From: Actinomycetota bacterium
Lineage (GTDB): Bacteria > Actinomycetota > Actinomycetes > Acidothermales > Acidothermaceae
DNA: 9,772 nt
NCBI GenBank assembly: GCA_003134755.1
Contig: PLCK01000122.1
Span: forward strand, 6,655 to 16,426
Reading direction: 5' to 3'
Shown: piece after piece, positions 5,796 to 9,772 of the stretch
How positions within the stretch are numbered: position 1 is the first letter of the stretch
Layout of the letters: each line of letters opens with the position of its first letter
Notes under the pieces: model-generated
What the model saw: only the letters and a program-made list of their open reading frames with translations
Database searches by the model: none
What the model was told of the DNA's origin: nothing
Position numbers and translations under genes: made by a program

Positions 5796-6764
5796 GAATT
5801 GTTGTACCGTTCGCTCGGCAAGACCGGGCTGCGAGTGTCCGTGCTCGGTTACGGTGCGGCTCCGCTGGGCGGCGTCTACGGGCACGTCGACGAGGCGACC
5901 GGCATCGCTACCGTGCGCCGGGCCCTCGACCTCGGCATCAACCTCATCGATGTCGCCCCTTACTACGGCGCCACGGCAGCCGAGACCTTACTCGGCATGG
6001 GACTCGAAGGCGTCGAGCGATCGAGTTACGTACTCGCCACGAAAGTCGGCAGGTACGGCCTCATGGACTTCGACTTCTCCGCAGCTCGGGTAGTGGCGAG
6101 CGTCGATGAGAGCCTTCGCCGCTTGGGCACCGACTACGTCGATATCATCCAGTGCCACGACATCGAGTTCGGCGACGTCCGGGGCATCATCGACGAAACC
6201 ATTCCTGCGCTGGAGAAGCTGAAGGACCAAGGAAAGGCACGTTTTGTCGGCGTCACCGGCTATCCGCTTGCGCCCCTTGCGAGGGTCTGCGCCGAGCTCG
6301 AGATCGACACCGTGCTGAGCTACTGCCGCTTCAACCTGCTCGACACCGCCCTGCGCGACCGGCTGCCGTTCTTCGCCGAGCACAACGTCGGCGTCATCAG
6401 CGCATCGCCGTTGGCAATGGGCCTGCTGACACCGACCGGCCCACCCGCGTGGCACCCGGCGCGCGCGGACATCATCGCCGCCGCCGATCGAGCCGCGAAG
6501 TACTGCGCTGACAACGGTCTCGACCTGGCGAAGCTCGCGTTGCAGTTCGCGATCTCGAACGCAGACGTGGCTTCGACGCTGGTCGGGGCGGCCGCCCCCG
6601 AGGTCATCGAGCAGAACATCGCGTTTGCCGCCGAGATGCCTGACATCAGAGCCATCGCAGAAGTGCAGCAGATCCTGAGTTCGGTCACTGACCCGACCTG
6701 GACGAGCGGGCGTCCGGAGAACAGTGACTCGCCCCCGGTTCCCTCTGTCACGAAAGGCACCTGA
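5793..6764 (+). CDS. Aldo/keto reductase, L-galactose/L-fucose (aldose 1-) dehydrogenase type
   Basis: A cytoplasmic NAD(P)-dependent oxidoreductase predicted to oxidise an aldose at C1 to the aldonolactone. It has 323 residues from ATG 5793; TTG 5799 or 5802 may be the true start. The aldo/keto reductase tetrad is visible: Asp53 and Tyr58 (LIDVAPYYG), Lys84 (ATKVGRY) and His122 (QCHD). Several stretches resemble plant L-galactose dehydrogenase as I remember it: DYVDIIQCHDIEFG, FDFSAARV, ETIPALEKLKDQGKARFVGVTG, GVISASPLAMGLLT and GPPAWHPA. The bacterial relatives are L-fucose/D-threo-aldose 1-dehydrogenases, which act on pyranoses of the same ring configuration. A short polar tail follows about residue 305. 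It is the first catabolic gene after the transporter, and only 2 nt separate it from the mutarotase gene. Enzyme class is very likely; L-galactose versus L-fucose versus D-arabinose cannot be settled from sequence. Confidence 0.88.
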   Translation: MELLYRSLGKTGLRVSVLGYGAAPLGGVYGHVDEATGIATVRRALDLGINLIDVAPYYGATAAETLLGMGLEGVERSSYVLATKVGRYGLMDFDFSAARVVASVDESLRRLGTDYVDIIQCHDIEFGDVRGIIDETIPALEKLKDQGKARFVGVTGYPLAPLARVCAELEIDTVLSYCRFNLLDTALRDRLPFFAEHNVGVISASPLAMGLLTPTGPPAWHPARADIIAAADRAAKYCADNGLDLAKLALQFAISNADVASTLVGAAAPEVIEQNIAFAAEMPDIRAIAEVQQILSSVTDPTWTSGRPENSDSPPVPSVTKGT

Positions 6765-6766
6765 AC

Positions 6767-7090
6767 ATGCAGCGCTTCGGCATGATCATCGGCGTCCGGC
6801 CCGAATATCGAGACGAATATCTGACCCTGCATGCAGCGGTGTGGCCGGAGGTCGAGGCGGCGTTGACCCAAGCTAATATAAGGAACTTCACGATCTTCAT
6901 ACGCGACGATCTGCTGTTCGGCTACTACGAGTACATCGGCGACGACCATGCAGCAGACCAGGCCCGCATCGCGGGAGACCCGACCACCCAACGCTGGTGG
7001 AAGGCTACCGACCCGTGCCAACAACGCCTTCCAGGTACCCCGGACGGCGCGCAATGGGCCCCATTGTCAGAGGTATGGCATCTGGACTGA
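6767..7090 (+). CDS. L-rhamnose mutarotase (RhaM) family protein, sugar mutarotase
   Basis: A small cytoplasmic enzyme that interconverts alpha and beta anomers of an L-sugar, supplying the anomer used by the next enzyme. Its 107 residues match the length of E. coli RhaM (about 104). It shows the family pattern: MIIGVRPEYRDEYLTLHAAVWPEVEAAL with the catalytic-position His22 and Tyr18, then NFTIFIRDDLLFGYYEY, the QRWW pair and C-terminal APLSEVWHLD. Relatives of this family also occur in L-fucose clusters, so the name does not prove rhamnose as the substrate. AAAGG at 6753-6757 is the ribosome-binding site, inside the end of the preceding gene. Its pairing with an L-galactose/L-fucose-type dehydrogenase suggests both act on the same pyranose. 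Confidence 0.9.
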   Translation: MQRFGMIIGVRPEYRDEYLTLHAAVWPEVEAALTQANIRNFTIFIRDDLLFGYYEYIGDDHAADQARIAGDPTTQRWWKATDPCQQRLPGTPDGAQWAPLSEVWHLD

Positions 7091-7130
7091 TGCCACGACG
7101 CCGGGGCAGTCCGAACCTGTCAATCGACCA

Positions 7131-7136
7131 AGGGAA
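7131..7136 (+). promoter_or_regulatory. Ribosome-binding site fixing the dehydrogenase start
   Basis: AGGGAA lies 4 nt before ATG 7141. The frame is open further upstream into the mutarotase gene, but SDR homology begins just after this ATG, so the upstream starts are rejected. Confidence 0.6.
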
Positions 7137-7140
7137 ACCG

Positions 7141-7917
7141 ATGGATTCGAAGTACCCGGCGATGTTCGACCTGACGGACCAACTGGCCGTCGTCACCGGC
7201 GCCAGGCGCGGCATCGGCCTTGCCATGGCGGCAGCGTTGGCGAATGCCGGCGCTGACGTCATAGGAGTAAGCGCGACGCTCGAGCCGGCAGGCAGCCAGG
7301 TGGAGGCGGCCGTCCGTGCCGCGGGTCGCGAGTTCGAGGGATTCGCGGCCGACTTCTCCGACCGCAGTGCGGTCGCAGCGTTCGCGGCCGAGGTGACCGG
7401 CCGCGACCGGCACATCGACATTCTGGTGAACAACGCGGGGACCATCCGACGCACACCGGCAGCAGACCACTCCGACGAGGACTTCGACTACGTGCAGGCC
7501 GTCAATCTGCGGGCGCCATTCGTGCTCGCCCGCGAGATCGGCCGGACGATGATCGCCCGAGGGCGCGGCAAAGTCATCTTCACCGCGTCGCTGCTCAGCT
7601 TCCAGGGCGGGATCACGGTGCCCGGGTACGCCGCGGCGAAATCCGGCATCGCGGGTCTGACGCGGGCGCTTGCCAATGAATGGGCCGCCCACGGCGTGAA
7701 CGTCAACGCGATCGCTCCCGGCTACATTGCGACCGACAACACCCAGGCCCTGCAAGACGATCCAGCCCGCTCGAATGCGATCTTGAGCCGTATTCCGGCC
7801 GGCCGATGGGGTCGCGCCGACGACCTCGGCGGCGCGGTCGTCTTCCTCGCATCTGCCGCGTCCGACTACGTAAACGGTGCGATCCTTCCGGTCGACGGCG
7901 GGTGGCTTGCGCGATGA
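7141..7917 (+). CDS. kduD: KduD-type short-chain dehydrogenase (2-dehydro-3-deoxy-D-gluconate 5-dehydrogenase)
   Basis: A cytoplasmic NAD(P)-dependent SDR of 258 residues. KduD reduces the 2,5-diketo-3-deoxy-hexonate (DKII) to 2-keto-3-deoxygluconate in pectin and uronate catabolism, and the reaction is reversible. It has the Rossmann motif TGARRGIG (19-26), NNAG (97-100) and catalytic Ser150, Tyr163 and Lys167. Resemblance to E. coli KduD as I recall it is specific: SFQGGI.VP.Y.A.KSG, ANEWA.HGVNVNAIAPGY.AT.NTQ.L, RIPAGRWG and SASDYVNG.ILPVDGGWLAR at the C-terminus. Fifty bases follow the mutarotase gene, and ATGA overlaps the aldolase start. No KduI or pectin-degradation gene is near. This suggests the 2,5-diketo acid arises here from another sugar acid, or that the enzyme works on a related 3-deoxy acid. 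Confidence 0.85.
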   Translation: MDSKYPAMFDLTDQLAVVTGARRGIGLAMAAALANAGADVIGVSATLEPAGSQVEAAVRAAGREFEGFAADFSDRSAVAAFAAEVTGRDRHIDILVNNAGTIRRTPAADHSDEDFDYVQAVNLRAPFVLAREIGRTMIARGRGKVIFTASLLSFQGGITVPGYAAAKSGIAGLTRALANEWAAHGVNVNAIAPGYIATDNTQALQDDPARSNAILSRIPAGRWGRADDLGGAVVFLASAASDYVNGAILPVDGGWLAR

Positions 7918-8588
7918 CCAATCACTCGACGTCCGACTCTGTCGTCTTGCAGGCCCTCGCGACCGAGCGACTGCTTCCGGTCGTTGTGATCAACGATGCC
8001 GCAGCCGCGGCGCCATTGCGCGATGCCGTCGTGGCCGGCGGTCTGTCGACCCTCGAAATCACCCTGCGGACTCCGAGCGCCATTGCTGCGATCCGGCGAC
8101 TGAGCGAGGCCGGCGATATCAGCGTGGGCGCCGGAACTGTGCTGACGCGCGAGCAAGCGAAGATAGCAATCGGCGAGGGCGCGCGGTTCGTCGTCTCACC
8201 AGGATTGAGTCCTGATGTCGTCGCGCACTGCCATGACGTCGGCGTGCCGGTGTTTCCCGGCGTGGCGACGCCGACAGAAATCCTGTCCGCGCTGTCGCTG
8301 GGTTGCACGGTCGTGAAGTTCTTTCCCGCCGACGTTAACGGCGGGTTGCCTGCGATCAAAGCGTTGGCGAACCCATTCCCCGATGTCAGGTTTGTACCGA
8401 CCGGCGGGGTCTCCGCCGACAACCTCGCCGCCTACCTCGCCCATCCGGCGGTCTTGGCAGTCGGTGGCAGCTGGGTCGTCGCCCAGCCGTTGATCGCGTC
8501 GCACGACTGGGCGACGATCACCTCACGCGTCGCCGAAGCGGTGCGCATCGTTGAGGGCGTCGCGGCGGGTGACGGTGCTCATGCCTGA
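7914..8588 (+). CDS. KDPG/KDPGal-type aldolase (Eda family)
   Basis: A cytoplasmic class I aldolase that cleaves 2-keto-3-deoxy-6-phosphogluconate or its C4 epimer to pyruvate and glyceraldehyde-3-phosphate. It has 224 residues, normal for the family. Landmarks are LEITLRT with Glu48 and Arg52, GAGTVLT (72-78), VVSPG (93-97), PVFPGVATPTE (112-122), Schiff-base Lys135 in VVKFFPA, and PTGGV. ATG 7914 overlaps the stop of the SDR gene by 4 nt (ATGA), and no strong ribosome-binding site is present, so translation is probably coupled. The 3' end overlaps the kinase gene by 8 nt (ATGCCTGA). The neighbouring kinase supplies the phosphorylated substrate. Whether gluco or galacto configuration is used cannot be read from the sequence. 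Confidence 0.93.
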   Translation: MTNHSTSDSVVLQALATERLLPVVVINDAAAAAPLRDAVVAGGLSTLEITLRTPSAIAAIRRLSEAGDISVGAGTVLTREQAKIAIGEGARFVVSPGLSPDVVAHCHDVGVPVFPGVATPTEILSALSLGCTVVKFFPADVNGGLPAIKALANPFPDVRFVPTGGVSADNLAAYLAHPAVLAVGGSWVVAQPLIASHDWATITSRVAEAVRIVEGVAAGDGAHA

Positions 8589-9684
8589 ACTTCAGCTCCG
8601 ACCGGCAGCCGACTGTCGCTACGACGCGGTGGCCCTCGGTGAGGTCATGTTGCGTCTCGATCCAGGCGAGGGCCGCACTCGCACGACTCGGCAGTTTCGC
8701 GTCTGGGAAGGCGGCGGGGAGTACAACGTCGTCCGCGGGCTACGGCGCTGCTTCGGACTGCGTACAGCTGTCGTGACGGCACTCGCAGACAACGAGGTCG
8801 GTCGACTCGTCGAAGACCTGATACTTCAGGGCGGCGTCGACACATCGCTGATTCGATGGGTGCCGTATGACGGCGCGGGTCGCGCGATCCGGAACGGTCT
8901 CAACTTCACCGAGCGTGGATTCGGCGTCCGAGGCGCAATCGGTGTTTCCGATCGCGGACACACCGCGGTGAGCCAGCTCGAGGCCGGTCAAGTCGACTGG
9001 GACCACCTGTTCGGGACGTTCGGCGTACGCTGGTTCCACACGGGCGGCATCTTCGCGGCACTGTCGGATACAACACCAGGAGTCGCGGCGGAAGCAGTCG
9101 CCGCCGCCAAGCGACACGGAACCGTGGTGTCATACGACCTGAACTATCGGCCGAGCCTCTGGAAGTCGATCGGTGGTCAGGAGCGTGCTCGCGAGGTCAA
9201 CAGCTCACTTGTTCGGGCAGTCGACGTCGTCATCGGTAACGAAGAGGACTTCACCGCGTGTCTCGGCTACGAAATCGAGGGCGTCAACGACCAGCTGGTC
9301 GGACTCGACTCGGCCAACTTCAAGACAATGATCGGCCAGGTGGTCGCCGACTACCCCAACATCGCGATCGCTGCGACGACGTTGCGCGAGGTGCACAGCG
9401 CGACGATCAACGACTGGGGTGCGGTCGCATGGTCTTCACAGAGCGGGTTCATCGAGGCGACCCATCGGCCGCAGCTCGAAATCCTCGACAGAGTCGGCGG
9501 CGGCGACTCGTTCGCGTCGGGTCTGATCTTCGGCCTCCTGGAGACGGGTTCCGTCGAGCAGGCCGTCGAATACGGAGCGGCCCATGGCGCGCTCGCCATG
9601 ACTACTCCCGGCGACACCTCGATGGCTACCCGCGTCGAGGTTGAAGCACTCATGCGGGGCGGTGGCGCGCGCGTGCAGCGCTGA
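8581..9684 (+). CDS. PfkB-family sugar kinase, 2-keto-3-deoxygluconate kinase type
   Basis: A cytoplasmic kinase predicted to phosphorylate a 2-keto-3-deoxy-hexonate at O6, producing the substrate of the aldolase encoded just upstream. It has 367 residues from ATG 8581; GTG 8575 and TTG 8551 are in-frame alternatives with poor support. PfkB features are ALGEVMLRLDPGEGR (18-32), the Gly-rich WEGGGEYNVVRGLRRCFG, DLNYRPSLW from Asp186, NEEDF (220-224), and the catalytic signature DRVGGGDSF with anion-hole glycines 306-308 and base Asp309. It is longer than the roughly 310-residue KdgK of proteobacteria, with extra sequence after NEEDF (GYEIEGVNDQLVGLDSANFK). The DLNYRP motif and the aldolase linkage support KDG rather than ribose or fructose as substrate. 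It is the last gene of the operon. Confidence 0.88.
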   Translation: MPELQLRPAADCRYDAVALGEVMLRLDPGEGRTRTTRQFRVWEGGGEYNVVRGLRRCFGLRTAVVTALADNEVGRLVEDLILQGGVDTSLIRWVPYDGAGRAIRNGLNFTERGFGVRGAIGVSDRGHTAVSQLEAGQVDWDHLFGTFGVRWFHTGGIFAALSDTTPGVAAEAVAAAKRHGTVVSYDLNYRPSLWKSIGGQERAREVNSSLVRAVDVVIGNEEDFTACLGYEIEGVNDQLVGLDSANFKTMIGQVVADYPNIAIAATTLREVHSATINDWGAVAWSSQSGFIEATHRPQLEILDRVGGGDSFASGLIFGLLETGSVEQAVEYGAAHGALAMTTPGDTSMATRVEVEALMRGGGARVQR

Positions 9685-9735
9685 GCGAGCACTGGGCCCC
9701 GCGGATCCGCCTCTGGGCTGCCGCCATCCTGGTGG

Positions 9736-9766
9736 CTGACGGTGCACCTCGACCGGGCGGTAGACT
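9736..9766 (+). promoter_or_regulatory. Possible promoter at the window end
   Basis: TAGACT (9761-9766) fits the actinobacterial TAnnnT -10 pattern. CTGACG (9736-9741) is a -35-like element with a 19-nt spacer, slightly longer than ideal. It would drive a gene beyond the window on the + strand. Confidence 0.35.
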
Positions 9767-9772
9767 GGCGGG

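Noticed and set aside
6997..7140. Upstream extension of the KduD-like frame
   Set aside because: It overlaps the mutarotase gene in another frame, and ATG 7141 has AGGGAA at proper distance with SDR homology starting right after.
8551..8580. TTG 8551 or GTG 8575 as the kinase start
   Set aside because: Both give extra residues without family similarity; ATG 8581 gives a tight 8-nt overlap with the aldolase stop.
5793..9684. Standard L-fucose oxidative pathway
   Set aside because: A KDPG-type aldolase with a kinase needs a C6 hydroxyl, and no 2,4-diketo-3-deoxy-fuconate hydrolase is present. It cannot be excluded fully without the flanking genes.
9701..9710. GCGGATCCGC palindrome after the kinase
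   Set aside because: A 10-bp self-complementary stretch with no loop; too short in GC-rich DNA to call a terminator or operator.

Overview
The window is GC-rich, with tightly packed genes all on the + strand. The surface proteins are lipoproteins with long Ser/Ala/Thr-rich linkers behind the lipobox Cys, and GTG/TTG starts are plausible at several genes. This points to a high-GC actinobacterium (Actinomycetota, probably a soil or plant-associated lineage). I cannot place it more precisely from sequence alone.

Layout. (1) 1-992: the 3' part of a ribose-type sugar-binding lipoprotein gene, cut by the window edge just upstream of its lipobox. A perfect 17-bp stem-loop follows at 1044-1082. (2) 1104-1502: a small orphan protein, possibly of the SpoIIAA/STAS-like type. 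(3) 1503-1932: a 430-bp non-coding region with a perfect odd-length palindrome (1612-1626) that looks like a repressor operator, plus weak promoter-like elements. (4) 1933-5714: a complete three-gene ribose/xylose-class ABC importer, with a lipoprotein binding protein, a double-NBD ATPase and an RbsC-like permease. It ends in a 12-bp hairpin that spans the permease stop codon. (5) 5744-9684: a catabolic operon. It encodes an aldo/keto reductase of the L-galactose/L-fucose dehydrogenase type, a RhaM-family mutarotase, a KduD-type short-chain dehydrogenase, a KDPG/KDPGal-type aldolase (Eda family) and a PfkB-family 2-keto-3-deoxygluconate-type kinase. The first gene is preceded by three imperfect 17-18-bp tandem repeats. 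(6) 9685-9772: an intergenic tail with a possible promoter at the very end.

How the genes fit together. The importer brings in a sugar, the mutarotase equilibrates its anomers, and the aldo/keto reductase oxidises C1 to a lactone. The KduD-like enzyme interconverts a 2,5-diketo-3-deoxy-hexonate and 2-keto-3-deoxygluconate (KDG). The kinase makes KDPG, and the aldolase splits it to pyruvate and glyceraldehyde-3-phosphate. A kinase plus a KDPG aldolase implies a hexose that still carries its C6 hydroxyl, so L-galactose or a relative fits better than L-fucose. No lactonase, sugar-acid dehydratase, 5-dehydrogenase or transcriptional regulator lies in the window. The route is therefore incomplete here and the substrate is an inference. 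I found no mobile element, CRISPR array, RNA gene or defence system.
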